From: Mesorhizobium sp. M2A.F.Ca.ET.046.03.2.1
Lineage (GTDB): Bacteria; Pseudomonadota; Alphaproteobacteria; Rhizobiales; Rhizobiaceae
Length of the DNA stretch: 64,000 bases
NCBI RefSeq assembly: GCF_003952425.1
Contig: NZ_CP034449.1
Location: forward strand, 1,612,001 to 1,676,000
Reading direction: 5' to 3'
Within the stretch, counting starts at the first letter, position 1; each line of letters opens with the position of its first letter. Made by a program: the position numbers and the translations under genes. The notes under the pieces are model-generated. The model searched no databases. It was not told where the DNA came from and worked only from the letters and a program-made list of their open reading frames with translations. Below are positions 40,186 through 49,970 of this stretch, piece after piece.

Positions 40186-41373
40186 TTAGTCTTTGCCTTC
40201 GAAGCCTTCGAAGCCGAGCAACTCAGCGGCCACCGCACGTTCCTCGTCGGCGGGAATGACAAGCACGTCGACCAGGGAATCCGGGGCGCTGATCAGTTCT
40301 TCGCCATGCGCGTTCAACTCCTCGTCGAGCCCGACGCCCAGCCATCCCGCGGCTTCGCAGATGCTCTGCCGGATCGCGGGCGCATGCTCGCCGATGCCCG
40401 CCGTGAACACGATGGTGTCGAGCCCGCCAATCGCCGCGGCAAGCGATCCGATCTCGCGCCCGACACGATAGACGAAGAGATCGACGGCGCGCATCGCCGC
40501 CGGGTCTTTCGATGCAAGCAGCGTCTGCATGTTTCCCGAGATGCCGGATACCCCGAGCAGACCGGATCGCTGATAGAGCAGGTCGGCAAGTTCGTCCGAC
40601 GACAGCTTCCGGTCCTGCAGAAGGTGCAGGAGGATGCCGGGATCGATCGCGCCGCAACGCGTGCTCATGACCAGGCCGTCAAGCGTCGAGAAGCCCATGG
40701 TGGTGGCGTGGCTTACGCCTGCCTTCATCGCGCACAGGCTCGCACCGCTGCCGAGATGGGCAACGATCGTCCGGCCGCCGGCGGCGGCGCCATAACGGTT
40801 GTTGAGCTCGCTGGCGATATGGCTGTAGGAGAGCCCATGGAAGCCGTAGGAGACGATGCCTTGCTCCGCCATCTCATGCGGCAGGCCATAAAGCCTTGCG
40901 TGCTCGGGCTGCGCCGCGTGGAAGGCCGTATCGAAGCAGCCGACCTGCATGGTGCCGGGCAGGAGGCGGCTGGCCAGGTCGACGAGCTCCAGGTTGATCG
41001 CCTGATGAATCGGGGCGAGCGGCTCCAGCCTGCGCAAGGCACCGAGCGTGCGCTCGTCGAGCAGCATTGCGCGGACAAACTCCCGGCCGCCATGCACGAT
41101 GCGATGTCCGACCCGGCCCACCCGGCGCAGGAGGCCGCGGTCCGCAAGATAGGACGCAACGGCTTCGAACGCCGTGCCGATGGAGATCGGCTGTTCGCCA
41201 AGGCTCCTGTCGAATGACGGCGTCATTGCCGTGGGCGCGACGTGGAGCCGGGGCCGCTCGCCGATCGACGAGACGCTGCCGCGCACCAGCAGATGGAGCT
41301 CGTCGCGCCATTGGAAGACGGCGAACTTCAGGCTCGATGAGCCGCCATTGAGGACGAGAATTGCGTCGGTCAT
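40186..41373 (-). CDS. ackA: Acetate kinase
   Basis: A 395-residue ASKHA-fold kinase, the usual length. The signatures are LVLNGGSSSLKFAVF at the N-terminus, RVGHRIVHGG, FDTAFHAAQPEHARLYGLP, HLGSGASLCAM and FTAGIGEHAPAIRQ. It makes ATP and acetate from acetyl phosphate. ATG 41373 is chosen at the family start; an in-frame start at 41448 would overlap the phosphoketolase gene. It lies 62 bp after phosphoketolase on the same strand, so acetyl phosphate from that enzyme is its likely substrate. Confidence 0.95.
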   Translation of the reverse strand: MTDAILVLNGGSSSLKFAVFQWRDELHLLVRGSVSSIGERPRLHVAPTAMTPSFDRSLGEQPISIGTAFEAVASYLADRGLLRRVGRVGHRIVHGGREFVRAMLLDERTLGALRRLEPLAPIHQAINLELVDLASRLLPGTMQVGCFDTAFHAAQPEHARLYGLPHEMAEQGIVSYGFHGLSYSHIASELNNRYGAAAGGRTIVAHLGSGASLCAMKAGVSHATTMGFSTLDGLVMSTRCGAIDPGILLHLLQDRKLSSDELADLLYQRSGLLGVSGISGNMQTLLASKDPAAMRAVDLFVYRVGREIGSLAAAIGGLDTIVFTAGIGEHAPAIRQSICEAAGWLGVGLDEELNAHGEELISAPDSLVDVLVIPADEERAVAAELLGFEGFEGKD

Positions 41374-41435
41374 GGCCGGCCGGTCCCCGCCGCTTTTGCA
41401 AGCCCGATCCTCTCGGCCCGGCGCCTCGTCATCGA

Positions 41436-43817
41436 TTACCGCTCCCACTTCCAGCCGAGTATCTCGGGCATGTCCTGCCCGTGCTTGCGGATATAGGCTG
41501 CGTGCTCGATCAGCTTGCCTTCCATGGCCTGCCTCAGCTGGATGTGCGCGCCGGCCGGCTCGGGAATGCGGTCGAGCACGCCGAGCACGAGATGATAGCG
41601 GTCGAGCCCGTTCAGCACGGTCATGTCGAACGGCGTCGTCGTCGTCCCTTCCTCATTGTAGCCGCGCACATGGATGTTGTCGTGATTGGTCCGCCGGTAG
41701 GTCAGGCGGTGGATCGTCCACGGATAGCCGTGATAGGCGAAGATGACAGGCTTGTCCCTGGTGAACAACGCGTCGAACTCATGGTCCGACAGCCCGTGCG
41801 GGTGATGTTCCTTCGGCTGCAGCGTCATCAGATCGACAATGTTCACCACACGGACCTTGAGGTCGGGAATGTGGCGCCTCAGGATCTGAACGGCGGCCAG
41901 GGTCTCGAGCGTCGGCACGTCGCCGGCGCAGGCCATCACCACATCCGGCTCGGCGCCGCCGTCGGTCGACGCCCATTCCCATATCCCAATGCCGGCGCCG
42001 CAGTGGACTTTCGCCTCGTCGATGGACAGCCACTGCCAGGAATTGGCCTTGCCGGCGACGATGACGTTGATGCGGTTCCATGTCTTAAGCACATGGTCGG
42101 TCACGCAAAGCAGGCTGTTGGCGTCCGCCGGCAGGTAGACGCGCACGACGTCCGCCTTCTTGTTCAGCGCCACGTCGATGAAGCCTGGATCCTGATGGCT
42201 GAAGCCATTGTGCTCCTGCTGCCAGACATGGCTGGACAACAGATAGTTCAGCGAAGCGATCGGCCGCCGCCAGGGGAGCTTGCGGCAGGCATCCAGCCAT
42301 TTCGCATGCTGGTTGAACATGGAATCGACGATGTGCGTGAAGGCCTCGTAGCAGGAGAAGAAGCCGTGGCGCCCGGTGAGCAGGTAACCTTCCAGCCAAC
42401 CCTGGCACGTATGCTCGGATAGAATTTCCAGAACCCTGCCTTCCCGCGCCAGGTGGACATCCTCGGGAACGATCTCTTCCATCCAGGCGCGCTCCGTCAC
42501 CTCGAAGACGTCCTGCCACCGGTTCGAGGCCGTCTCGTCGGGGCCGACGATGCGGAAATTCCTGGCAGCCCGGTTCAACGTCATGACGTCGCGCAGGAAG
42601 CGGCCCATGACACGGGTCGACTCCGCCTTGACGCCGCCGGGCCGCTCGACCGGGACAGCGTGCTCATCCAGGCCAGGCAGTTCGAGAGACCGCCGCAGCA
42701 GGCCGCCATTGGCATTCGGATTGGCGCTCATGCGCCTGTCACCTTGCGGCGCGGTGGCGCGGATCGCGGCCAGGGGTGCGCCGGCGGCGTCGAAAAGCTC
42801 TTCGGGCCGGTAGCTTCTCATCCACGCCTCAAGCATCCTCAGATGCTCTGGGTTCTCGGCCAGGCCGGAAAGCGGGACCTGGTGGGCGCGCCAGAATCCC
42901 TCGGTCTTCAGCCCGTCGACCTCCTTCGGACCGGTCCAGCCCTTCGGGCTTCGTAGCACGATCATCGGCCATTTCGGCCGCGGCTGCGCGGTCTTCGCGC
43001 CGCCGCGGGCCGCATCCTGGATCGCCTTGATGCGGTCGAGCGCATCGTCGAGCACGACCGCCATCCGCTCATGCATCAACGCCGGATCGTCACCTTCGAC
43101 GAACAGCGGCTCGTAACCATAGCCGACGAACAGCGCACGCAGCTCTTCCTCGGGGATACGGGCCAGAATGGTGGGATTGGCGATCTTGTAGCCGTTGAGG
43201 TGGAGGATCGGCAGCACCGCGCCGTCAAGCGCCGGGTTGAGGAACTTGTTGGAATGCCAGGAGGTGGCGAGCGGCCCGGTTTCCGCCTCGCCGTCGCCGA
43301 CGACGCAGGCGACGACAAGGTCCGGGTTGTCGAAGGCCGCTCCATAAGCGTGCGAGAGGGCGTAGCCAAGCTCGCCGCCTTCATGGATCGAGCCGGGCAC
43401 ATCAGGCGCCGCATGGCTCGGGATGCCGCCAGGAAACGAGAACTGGCGGAAGAGCTTCTTCATTCCGGCCTCGCCCAGCGCAATGTCCGGATTGGTCTCG
43501 CTGTAGGTGCCCTCGAGATAGGTGTTGGCCACCATCGCCGGCCCGCCATGGCCGGGACCGCAGACATAGATGACATTGGCGTCGCGTTGCTTGATGGCAC
43601 GATTGAGATGCGCATAGATGAAGCTGAGACCAGGCGAGGTCCCCCAGTGGCCGAGCAGCCTTGGCTTGACATGCTCCAGCCGAAGGGGTTCGCGAAGCAG
43701 CGGATTGTCGAGCAGATAGATCTGCCCGATGGTCAGGTAGTTGGCGGCACGCCAGTAGGCATCGATGTCTTGCAGTTCCTGCGCGGACAAACGATTGGCG
43801 CTGGGATGCTCGGTCAT
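41436..43817 (-). CDS. Phosphoketolase
   Basis: A 793-residue thiamine-diphosphate enzyme of the Xfp family that splits xylulose 5-phosphate (and often fructose 6-phosphate) into acetyl phosphate and an aldose phosphate. Signatures are [18 protein letters not shown], the ThDP motif [19 protein letters not shown] and the C-terminal [16 protein letters not shown] 43817 follows GAAGGAG. With acetate kinase it forms a redox-neutral ATP-yielding route. A FixK2-type box lies at 43947, 130 bases upstream. Confidence 0.95.
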   Translation of the reverse strand: MTEHPSANRLSAQELQDIDAYWRAANYLTIGQIYLLDNPLLREPLRLEHVKPRLLGHWGTSPGLSFIYAHLNRAIKQRDANVIYVCGPGHGGPAMVANTYLEGTYSETNPDIALGEAGMKKLFRQFSFPGGIPSHAAPDVPGSIHEGGELGYALSHAYGAAFDNPDLVVACVVGDGEAETGPLATSWHSNKFLNPALDGAVLPILHLNGYKIANPTILARIPEEELRALFVGYGYEPLFVEGDDPALMHERMAVVLDDALDRIKAIQDAARGGAKTAQPRPKWPMIVLRSPKGWTGPKEVDGLKTEGFWRAHQVPLSGLAENPEHLRMLEAWMRSYRPEELFDAAGAPLAAIRATAPQGDRRMSANPNANGGLLRRSLELPGLDEHAVPVERPGGVKAESTRVMGRFLRDVMTLNRAARNFRIVGPDETASNRWQDVFEVTERAWMEEIVPEDVHLAREGRVLEILSEHTCQGWLEGYLLTGRHGFFSCYEAFTHIVDSMFNQHAKWLDACRKLPWRRPIASLNYLLSSHVWQQEHNGFSHQDPGFIDVALNKKADVVRVYLPADANSLLCVTDHVLKTWNRINVIVAGKANSWQWLSIDEAKVHCGAGIGIWEWASTDGGAEPDVVMACAGDVPTLETLAAVQILRRHIPDLKVRVVNIVDLMTLQPKEHHPHGLSDHEFDALFTRDKPVIFAYHGYPWTIHRLTYRRTNHDNIHVRGYNEEGTTTTPFDMTVLNGLDRYHLVLGVLDRIPEPAGAHIQLRQAMEGKLIEHAAYIRKHGQDMPEILGWKWER

Positions 43818-43946
43818 TTCCGACTCCTTCGCTGGGTTGAACCGATGCGGATGAAACACAACGCATCAACGCTGCCACCGGTTCATGACCGGTCCATGTC
43901 AGGACCGGGTGCGCCTTCGATCTATCCGGCAGGGGGCCGGCGGGCT

Positions 43947-43960
43947 TTGATCCATCGCAA
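43947..43960. promoter_or_regulatory. FixK2/FNR-type box between phosphoketolase and DUF1858 genes
   Basis: TTGATCCATCGCAA fits TTG(A/C)-N6-(T/G)CAA. It could act on the minus-strand phosphoketolase gene (95-base leader at -41.5) or the plus-strand DUF1858 gene (111-base leader). Confidence 0.55.
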
Positions 43961-44105
43961 AATGCCGAGGCAAGCCGGCCGCGGCTCCAAACAGCATCAC
44001 AAAACTGCATCACGCGAGACAAGACAGCGGCTTCTTTGCTTCAGAGCAACTAACGCATTGAAAAGACCCGTCAGGATAGTTGTTCGCAAAATGCGGACAG
44101 ACAAG

Positions 44106-44321
44106 ATGAAACGCAAATTGAATGACGATGCGACGATGGATGGGATCATGCGCGAGGCGCCGGCGGCTGTTCGTGTCGTCCTCCAGCACGGAATGTTGTG
44201 CGTCGGCTGCCCGATCGCTTCCTTCCACACCGTTTCGGACGCGGCACGCGAGCATGACCTGGACGAGGATCAGCTTCGCTGCGACCTGGAGGCGGCCATC
44301 GACGCCGGCGGAGCGGGCTAG
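44106..44321 (+). CDS. DUF1858 domain protein
   Basis: A 71-residue protein. DUF1858 features are LNDDATMDGIMREAPAAVRV, the redox pair HGMLCVGCPIASFHTVSDAA with C-x2-C, and DLDEDQLRCDLEAAID. This small disulfide domain accompanies hybrid-cluster and nitrogen-oxide proteins and may handle NO or redox signals. The ATG at 44106 is used; another in-frame ATG is at 44091. Its last 4 bases overlap the end of the convergent NnrR-like gene. Confidence 0.88.
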   Translation: MKRKLNDDATMDGIMREAPAAVRVVLQHGMLCVGCPIASFHTVSDAAREHDLDEDQLRCDLEAAIDAGGAG

Positions 44322-45022
44322 CCCTTTGCCGAGCGGCCTTCAGCGATGACGAGGAGGCGATGGGGTTCGACCACGACCACCCTTTGTCGCCCGCTCTTGA
44401 CCAACCCCTGGTCTTCCCAGGCGGAAAGCAGCCGGCTGACCGTGTGAAGCGTGGTGCCTGTCATCTCGGCAACGTCTTGGCGTGAAATGGGGAAGTCGAT
44501 CATGATGCCTGCCTCGGTCTTTTTCCCCGACTGCTTGATCAGCTTCAGCAAGGCATGCGCAACGCGCTGCTCCACCTGCTCGGTGGACATCTCGATGACG
44601 CGAGCATGAGCATCCTGCAGCCTTATTCCCACCGCCTTGTAGGCATTGGCGCTGAAGCTCGGGTAGCTCGCCGCGAATGTAGCCCAGAGCTGGCTCGGCC
44701 AGGCGAGCGCCACGCAATCGACCGCCGCAAGGGCATTCGCCGGATAGGTCGTCCGGCCCAGCGCGCTGGCGATCCCCATCAATTCGCCCGGGCTTATGTA
44801 TCGCACGGTCACCTCATGACCATCCGGAGTCGATTTCACCACGCGCACATGGCCGTCGAGCAGAAGGAAGAACGAATGGGCCTCCTGCTCCTGCTCGAAA
44901 ACCGGCTGATCCTTGGCGATGCGAATGGACCTTGCCTGTCCGATTATGCGATCCAGGTCCGCGGAGGCGATCCCCTCGAAGACAGGCAGTCCGGCAATCA
45001 GCGATCGATCAAGGCTTGCCAA
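44318..45022 (-). CDS. NnrR/Dnr-like Crp/Fnr regulator
   Basis: A 234-residue regulator. The effector domain begins LPVFEGIASADLDRII, and the helix-turn-helix is SRQDVAEMTGTTLHTVSRLL. It lacks the N-terminal cysteine cluster of FNR. Its DNA-recognition helix (TLHTVSR) differs from the ETVSR of FixK and FnrN, fitting the NnrR/DNR group that senses NO and reads TTGCG-type sites. Sites of that form precede the divergent nnrS gene (45145) and nirK (47191). It is the likely NO regulator of this region. Confidence 0.85.
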   Translation of the reverse strand: MASLDRSLIAGLPVFEGIASADLDRIIGQARSIRIAKDQPVFEQEQEAHSFFLLLDGHVRVVKSTPDGHEVTVRYISPGELMGIASALGRTTYPANALAAVDCVALAWPSQLWATFAASYPSFSANAYKAVGIRLQDAHARVIEMSTEQVEQRVAHALLKLIKQSGKKTEAGIMIDFPISRQDVAEMTGTTLHTVSRLLSAWEDQGLVKSGRQRVVVVEPHRLLVIAEGRSAKG

Positions 45023-45144
45023 CTGCCTTCCTCCCCAACTTCAACGCTGCGATGCGTTCAGGCTCTGCCTGACTGTGTCACGGACGACCGCCCGTCGACA
45101 AGTGAAGCCTCCCCCTCGGTGTGGCAAGGCGATCACTCCCTTGT

Positions 45145-45158
45145 TTGCGCTGAGGCAA
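45145..45158. promoter_or_regulatory. NnrR-type box upstream of nnrS
   Basis: TTGCGCTGAGGCAA matches TTGCG-N4-(C/G)GCAA. At -41.5 it gives transcription from about 45193, 36 bases before the chosen nnrS ATG; it lies in the divergent region and may also serve the NnrR-like gene. Confidence 0.65.
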
Positions 45159-45228
45159 ATTCCGGACCTCAGAGCCCAGATAAAAGCGGCCCAGCAGGCG
45201 TCTTGCCTGGTTTTCAATGGGGCATGTC

Positions 45229-46425
45229 ATGGCAATTCCACGGACGCGGCCAAGCGCCTATCCGGCAATTCTCTCCTACGGGTTCCGGCCATTCTTCCTT
45301 CTGGGCTCGCTCCAGGCCGCCATTGCGATGCTGCTGTGGCTGCCCCTCTATTACGGCAGGCTGGTAACCTTCAGCACATTCCTGCCCGTGGACTGGCATA
45401 TTCATGAGTTGCTTTTCGGCTACCTGCCGGCGGTCGTGACCGGCTTCCTGCTGACCGCAATTCCGAACTGGACCGGCCGGCTTCCCGTTCAGGACTTTCG
45501 CCTCCTTGCGCTGGTGTTGCTCTGGGTTGCCGGTCGGGCGGCCGTGTTCCTTTCCGCGGAAACCGGATGGCTGCTGAGCGCGGCCATAGACTGCTCTTTT
45601 CTTCTAGCGGTGGTTGCGGCCGCCACAACGGAGATCATCGCCGGACGGAACTGGCGGAACCTCAAGGTGCTGCTGCCAGTCGCGACCCTATTTGCGGCAA
45701 ACGTCATATTTCATGTTGAAGCGCATTACCAAGGCATCTCCGACATGAGCCGCCGCCTGGGTCTTGGAGCGGTCGTCGTCCTCATCATGATCGTAGGCGG
45801 GCGAATAGTCCCCAGCTTCACCCGCAATTGGCTGGTGCGCGAGAACCCCGGCCGGATTCCGGCATCATTTGGCAAGTTCGACATCGGAACGATCGCGCTG
45901 TCCGCCGTCGGCCTCGCGGCCTGGACCTTCTTTCCCGCCAGTCTTGCAACCGGCGCGCTTCTGATCGCGGGAGCGGTCTTCAATAGTGTTCGGCTTGCCC
46001 GCTGGGCGGGCGATCGGACACTGGGCGATCCGTTGGTGCTGATCCTGCATATTGCCTTCGTCTTTGCGCCGCTAGGCCTGCTGCTTGCCGGACTGACCGT
46101 CCTCGCACCAGGTGTCGTTCCAGCGGCGGCGGGCATTCACGCATTTGCCGTTGGAGCGGTGGCCTGCATGACGCTGGCCGTGATGACCCGCGCCTCTCTC
46201 GGCTACACAGGCCGCGAACTGGCGGCAGGCGCCGGAACGCGTGCGATCTTCGTTGCGATCGTCATCGCTGCCATCCTGCGCATAGCTGCGGCCATGGCTC
46301 CCGGCGCTCCGATCCTCCTGCATGTCTCGGCGGCGCTATGGGTTACCGCTTTCGTCGGCTACGCCGTGTTCTTTGGCGGAATGCTCACGCGGCCACGCCG
46401 GCAAGCGCGTAACAACGCTGAATGA
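45229..46425 (+). CDS. nnrS: NnrS family haem-copper membrane protein
   Basis: A 398-residue integral membrane protein with about twelve hydrophobic helices. NnrS features include ILSYGFRPFFLLGSLQAAIA, DWHIHELLFGYLPAVVTGFL and a late GRIVPSFTRNW block; the HIHE histidines are likely haem or copper ligands. It protects against nitrosative stress in denitrifying bacteria and is usually under NnrR control. ATG 45229 is chosen, with another in-frame ATG at 45217. It is divergent from the NnrR-like regulator. Confidence 0.92.
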   Translation: MAIPRTRPSAYPAILSYGFRPFFLLGSLQAAIAMLLWLPLYYGRLVTFSTFLPVDWHIHELLFGYLPAVVTGFLLTAIPNWTGRLPVQDFRLLALVLLWVAGRAAVFLSAETGWLLSAAIDCSFLLAVVAAATTEIIAGRNWRNLKVLLPVATLFAANVIFHVEAHYQGISDMSRRLGLGAVVVLIMIVGGRIVPSFTRNWLVRENPGRIPASFGKFDIGTIALSAVGLAAWTFFPASLATGALLIAGAVFNSVRLARWAGDRTLGDPLVLILHIAFVFAPLGLLLAGLTVLAPGVVPAAAGIHAFAVGAVACMTLAVMTRASLGYTGRELAAGAGTRAIFVAIVIAAILRIAAAMAPGAPILLHVSAALWVTAFVGYAVFFGGMLTRPRRQARNNAE

Positions 46426-46480
46426 ACGCTTGGGCCGACACTGACCATCATGTTCCGCGCCATCACTTTCGTCGCGGCAT

Positions 46481-46494
46481 TTGAGCTAGCGCAA
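46481..46494 (+). promoter_or_regulatory. FixK/NnrR-type box upstream of pseudoazurin
   Basis: TTGAGCTAGCGCAA matches TTG(A/C)-N6-GCAA. Centre at -41.5 predicts a start near 46529, 39 bases before the ATG at 46568. Confidence 0.65.
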
Positions 46495-46567
46495 ATCGCC
46501 ACGTCCTCCGACGATCTAAAAGCGCGCGACGGTAGATGCCGTGGTGAAACAAGAAAGGAACTCTCCG

Positions 46568-47014
46568 ATGAAACTGCCCCTCATTGCCGCGGCGGTCGCG
46601 TTGCTCTCGATGGCCGGCGCCGCGAATGCCGAAGAACATGTCGTCCAGATGCTGAACAAGGGTGAAAAGGGCGCGATGGTCTTCCAGCCCAACTTCGTCC
46701 GGGCGGCGCCCGGCGACACGATCAAGTTTGTGCCGACCGACAAGACCCACAATGCCGAGGTCATCAATGGAATGCTTCCGGACGGCGCCGAGCCCTTCAA
46801 GGGCAAGGCGAGCGAGGAGATCACGGTCACCCTCACCAAGGAAGGTGTCTATGGCGTGAAATGCGCTCCCCACTACGGCATGGGCATGGTGGCGCTGATC
46901 GTCGTCGGCAAGCCGGTCAACCTGGAGGCGGCAGAAGCCGTCAAACAGATCGGCAAGGCAAAGCCCGTCTTTGCCGAGCTGTTCGCCGAGGCGACCAAAG
47001 CCGCTTCGAACTGA
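46568..47014 (+). CDS. Pseudoazurin
   Basis: A 148-residue type 1 copper protein. Residues 1-21 (MKLPLIAAAVALLSMAGAANA) are a signal peptide. The copper ligands are the His in DKTHNAEVING, and the Cys, His and Met in VKCAPHYGMGMVAL. Pseudoazurin donates electrons to copper nitrite reductase in the periplasm, which fits nirK as the next gene. The start follows AAGGAA. Confidence 0.94.
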   Translation: MKLPLIAAAVALLSMAGAANAEEHVVQMLNKGEKGAMVFQPNFVRAAPGDTIKFVPTDKTHNAEVINGMLPDGAEPFKGKASEEITVTLTKEGVYGVKCAPHYGMGMVALIVVGKPVNLEAAEAVKQIGKAKPVFAELFAEATKAASN

Positions 47015-47062
47015 TCCGACAGCATGGGGGGCTGCCTCCGGCAATGGCGGGCCGGAGGCACG

Positions 47063-47105
47063 GGCCGGGCAGACCTTGGGAGAGGTCCTGCCCGGCCATC
47101 TTTTT
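47063..47105 (+). terminator. Rho-independent terminator after pseudoazurin
   Basis: GGCCGGGCAGACC pairs with GGTCCTGCCCGGCC (one bulge) and is followed by ATCTTTTT. It separates the pseudoazurin transcript from nirK. Confidence 0.85.
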
Positions 47106-47190
47106 GTCGGCCGCGTGTGCGCGGTGTGCCTATCTGGCCTTCCTGTAGAAGCAAACTCCTCAACAAAGAGCAACTGCACCTGTCACAGGT

Positions 47191-47204
47191 TTGCGCAAGC
47201 GCAA
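47191..47204 (+). promoter_or_regulatory. NnrR box upstream of nirK
   Basis: TTGCGCAAGCGCAA is a perfect TTGCG-N4-CGCAA palindrome. At -41.5 it predicts a start near 47239, 27 bases before the nirK start. The TTGCG half-site differs from the TTGAY of FixK boxes and suggests NO control. Confidence 0.78.
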
Positions 47205-47265
47205 AGACGAGATTTTCGAAGTCGATATTCTGACGATATCGAAATGATTGAAATGAGGAGAGGTT

Positions 47266-48372
47266 ATGATGCTTACGAGACGCGAAGCTTTGCTGGGTTC
47301 TGTTCTTACCGCCGCCGCTGTTGCCGCCATCGGCTCGACGCCGGCGATGGCGGCCGTGACGGATGTGGCAGAGCTGCCGCGCGAAAAGGTCACGCTTGTC
47401 GCGCCGCCTTTCGTGCACGCTCACGACCAGGTGGGCAAGGGCGGCCCCAAGATCGTCGAGTTCACCATGAAGATCGAAGAGAAGCCGATGGTCATCGACG
47501 CCGACGGCACTCAGCTCAACGCCATGACCTACAACGGTTCCATTCCGGGCCCGCTCATGGTCGTGCATGAGGGCGACTATCTCGAGCTGACCTTGATCAA
47601 CCCCGACACCAACACGCTCGCCCACAATATCGACTTCCATGCGGCGACCGGCGGGCTCGGCGGCGGTGCGCTGACGCTGATCAACCCCGGCGAGCAGGTG
47701 ACGCTGCGCTTCAAGGCGACCCGGTCCGGCACATTCGTCTATCATTGCGCACCTGGCGGGGCGATGATCCCCTGGCACGTGGTGTCGGGGATGAGCGGGG
47801 CGGTGATGGTCCTGCCGCGCGATGGCCTGAGGGACGAAAAGGGCAAGCCCGTACGCTACGACCGCATTTACTATATCGGCGAGAACGACTTCTACATCCC
47901 GCGCGACGAGCAGGGAAAGTTCAAGAAGTACGACTCGGCCGGCGACAACTACGACGACACCGTGAAAGTGATGCGCGGCCTTGTCCCGACGCATGTCGTT
48001 TTCAACGGCAAGGCTGGATCGCTGACCGGCGAAAACGCCATGAAGGCCAAGGTCGGAGAGACGGTGCTCATCGTCCACTCGCAGGCCAATCGCGACACCC
48101 GTCCGCACCTGATCGGCGGCCATGGCGACTTCGTCTGGGAACACGGAAAGTTCGGCAATCCCCCCGCCAAGGATCTCGAAACTTGGTTCATCCGGGGTGG
48201 ATCGGCGGGCGCGGCGCTCTACGCGTTCCGGCAGCCGGGCGTCTACGCCTACGTCAATCACAATCTCATCGAGGCCGTAGAGCTCGGCGCGACTGCGCAC
48301 TTCACGGTGGACGGAAAATGGGACGACGATCTGATGATGCAGGTCGAGGCTCCCAAGGCGATTGCCTCATAG
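47266..48372 (+). CDS. nirK: Copper-containing nitrite reductase
   Basis: A 368-residue multicopper protein that reduces nitrite to NO in the periplasm. The N-terminus has a Tat-like signal ([10 protein letters not shown], then a hydrophobic stretch to ATPAMAA). Copper ligands are seen in [15 protein letters not shown] and [18 protein letters not shown], with a later His in [16 protein letters not shown]. The start follows GAGGAGAGG. It lies between a terminator/NnrR-box region and nirV. No nor or nos genes are in the window. Confidence 0.95.
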   Translation: MMLTRREALLGSVLTAAAVAAIGSTPAMAAVTDVAELPREKVTLVAPPFVHAHDQVGKGGPKIVEFTMKIEEKPMVIDADGTQLNAMTYNGSIPGPLMVVHEGDYLELTLINPDTNTLAHNIDFHAATGGLGGGALTLINPGEQVTLRFKATRSGTFVYHCAPGGAMIPWHVVSGMSGAVMVLPRDGLRDEKGKPVRYDRIYYIGENDFYIPRDEQGKFKKYDSAGDNYDDTVKVMRGLVPTHVVFNGKAGSLTGENAMKAKVGETVLIVHSQANRDTRPHLIGGHGDFVWEHGKFGNPPAKDLETWFIRGGSAGAALYAFRQPGVYAYVNHNLIEAVELGATAHFTVDGKWDDDLMMQVEAPKAIAS

Positions 48373-48385
48373 AAGGTCGATCGAC

Positions 48386-48418
48386 CTGCGACCCGCCGGC
48401 GATATCGGCGGGTCGCAG
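48386..48418. terminator. Hairpin between nirK and nirV
   Basis: CTGCGACCCGCCG and CGGCGGGTCGCAG form a perfect 13-bp stem with a 7-base loop. There is no U-run after it, so it more likely stabilises the nirK mRNA or attenuates nirV than ends transcription completely. Confidence 0.65.
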
Positions 48419-48437
48419 CCGCTAGCGGAGCTTGAGC

Positions 48438-49301
48438 ATGTCCTTCGATCCTGTCTTCACATTGGGAACGATCGCGGCCGCCGCCCTCATCGCTCTCGGC
48501 GTCAGCAATGCGATCGACGGGGCGACGCCCTCGCGGGTTCCAGCTGCCGTGGCGAAGCTGGTCGCCCTGGCGCCCGGATCACTCGAAAATCCGCAGCCTG
48601 GTGAGTTCCTCCGGGACAATCATCCCGTACCCGCACCCGTGGCGAAGGAAACCATCGACACGCCACTGGAAATCATGAAGTTCCAGGTGACGGCGTCGGA
48701 CTATGACCTTTGCGTTTCGGACGGCGCCTGCAAACCTGCCGACTCGCGTCTCGTCGGCAACGTTCCGGTGACGGGCGTCAGCTTCCTCGATGCCCAGGCT
48801 TACGCGAATTGGCTGTCGGCAAAAACGGGTGAAACCTGGCGGCTGCCCACCAACGTAGAGTGGGCCTATGCAGCTAGCGAGCGGTTTCGGCCCGACATCG
48901 AGGGGGGCGACGGCGACCCGGCGGATCCGGCGAGGCGATGGCTCACCCAATACCGCAACGAGGCGGCGCTCGGCCGTAAAGCGGATCCTGAACCGCGTCC
49001 TCTCGGGGCATTCGGAATCAACTCAAAGGGCGTTGCGGATATTGCCGGCAATGTCTGGGAATGGACATCGACCTGCTACGCCCATGTGACGATGACCAGC
49101 GATGGCGTTGCCAGTTCGCTCACCAATTGCGGCGTGCACGTTGTGGAGGGGTTCCACCGCACCTACATGTCGAACTTCATCCGCGACGGCAAAAGCGGCG
49201 GCTGCGCGGTCGGAACTCCGCCGGACAATCTCGGGTTTCGCCTGGTCCATGAACGCGGCGACTTCCTGCAGGCCGCGCTTCGCCGATTGGGCCTCACCTG
49301 A
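48438..49301 (+). CDS. nirV: NirV, formylglycine-generating-enzyme-like protein
   Basis: A 287-residue member of the SUMF1 fold family (sulfatase-modifying factor). The N-terminus has a hydrophobic segment (FTLGTIAAAALIALGVSNAI) that may be a signal or anchor. Family blocks are VTGVSFLDAQAYANWLS, WRLPTNVEWAYAA, GIADIAGNVWEW (here GVADIAGNVWEWTSTC) and the closing DNLGFRLV. It accompanies nirK in many denitrifiers and is thought to help its maturation. ATG 48438 follows AGCGGAG. Confidence 0.92.
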   Translation: MSFDPVFTLGTIAAAALIALGVSNAIDGATPSRVPAAVAKLVALAPGSLENPQPGEFLRDNHPVPAPVAKETIDTPLEIMKFQVTASDYDLCVSDGACKPADSRLVGNVPVTGVSFLDAQAYANWLSAKTGETWRLPTNVEWAYAASERFRPDIEGGDGDPADPARRWLTQYRNEAALGRKADPEPRPLGAFGINSKGVADIAGNVWEWTSTCYAHVTMTSDGVASSLTNCGVHVVEGFHRTYMSNFIRDGKSGGCAVGTPPDNLGFRLVHERGDFLQAALRRLGLT

Positions 49302-49324
49302 CTGCCCCACAAAAAGGAACTTAG

Positions 49325-49780
49325 ATGACTTCGAAGCCGGCCCTGCTTGACAGAGTGCGCCCCGTCGCCGAACAGCCCCTGGCCCGCCCCGGCGTGGACC
49401 GGGCCTCGATCGGGGTGCTGGTGCGCGAGTTCTATTCCAGGGTGAGAAAGGATGAGCGGCTCGGGCCTATCTTCGCCCGGGAAATCGCCGTTGACTGGGA
49501 GCCCCATCTGGAGAAGATGACGGACTTCTGGTGTTCCGTCATCTTGAAGAGCGGCGACTACCATGGCCGACCTGTGCCGGCCCATCTGAAGCTCAAGGAC
49601 GTGACCGAAGCAGACTTCGGGATTTGGCTGGCTCTCTTCGGCGAGACGGCATCCCGCCTGTTCGCTCCCGAGATCGCGGCGGTGTTCGTCGAGCGAGCGG
49701 AAAGGATAGCGACGAGCCTCAGGCTCGCCATGTTCTTCCACCTCGGCCCTGCCGCCAGAGACGTTTCGGGAAAAGTGTGA
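49325..49780 (+). CDS. Group III truncated haemoglobin
   Basis: A 151-residue protein with the truncated haemoglobin 2-on-2 fold. Features are VLVREFYSRVRKDERLGPIF, the LEKMTDFWCSVIL block and the proximal His region HGRPVPAHLKL. Group III members are suspected to bind or detoxify NO and oxygen in microaerobic bacteria. It starts 23 bp after nirV with AAAGGAAC in front, so it probably belongs to the nirK-nirV transcript and may handle NO made by NirK. Confidence 0.87.
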   Translation: MTSKPALLDRVRPVAEQPLARPGVDRASIGVLVREFYSRVRKDERLGPIFAREIAVDWEPHLEKMTDFWCSVILKSGDYHGRPVPAHLKLKDVTEADFGIWLALFGETASRLFAPEIAAVFVERAERIATSLRLAMFFHLGPAARDVSGKV

Positions 49781-49970
49781 GCGGTCAGGTTCGCACCCCT
49801 CGCCATAGCTGTTCGTTCGCAATTTTCTAAAACGCGGGGATGGAGCGGTTTCGCCGTTTCCTTGCTCCAAGTGACCGGCAAGCAGGGAGCAATCCACCGA
49901 GCTGACATCCGGTTTGATTCCGCACATGGACTGTGATGGACTGTAGCTGTTCAAGCCCCTGATTTCCGCG

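Noticed and set aside
46873..48300. 475-codon minus-strand frame across pseudoazurin and nirK
   Set aside because: The opposite strand carries certain copper-protein genes with all ligands and a terminator between them; this frame has no protein-like features.
47266..49780. Complete denitrification pathway
   Set aside because: Only nitrite reduction and associated genes are present; no NO or N2O reductase genes are seen in the window.
49826..49875. Third copy of the dispersed repeat
   Set aside because: GGAGCGGTTTCGCCGTTTCC resembles the left arm of the repeat, but the centre and right end are absent, so I treat it as a possible decayed fragment only.
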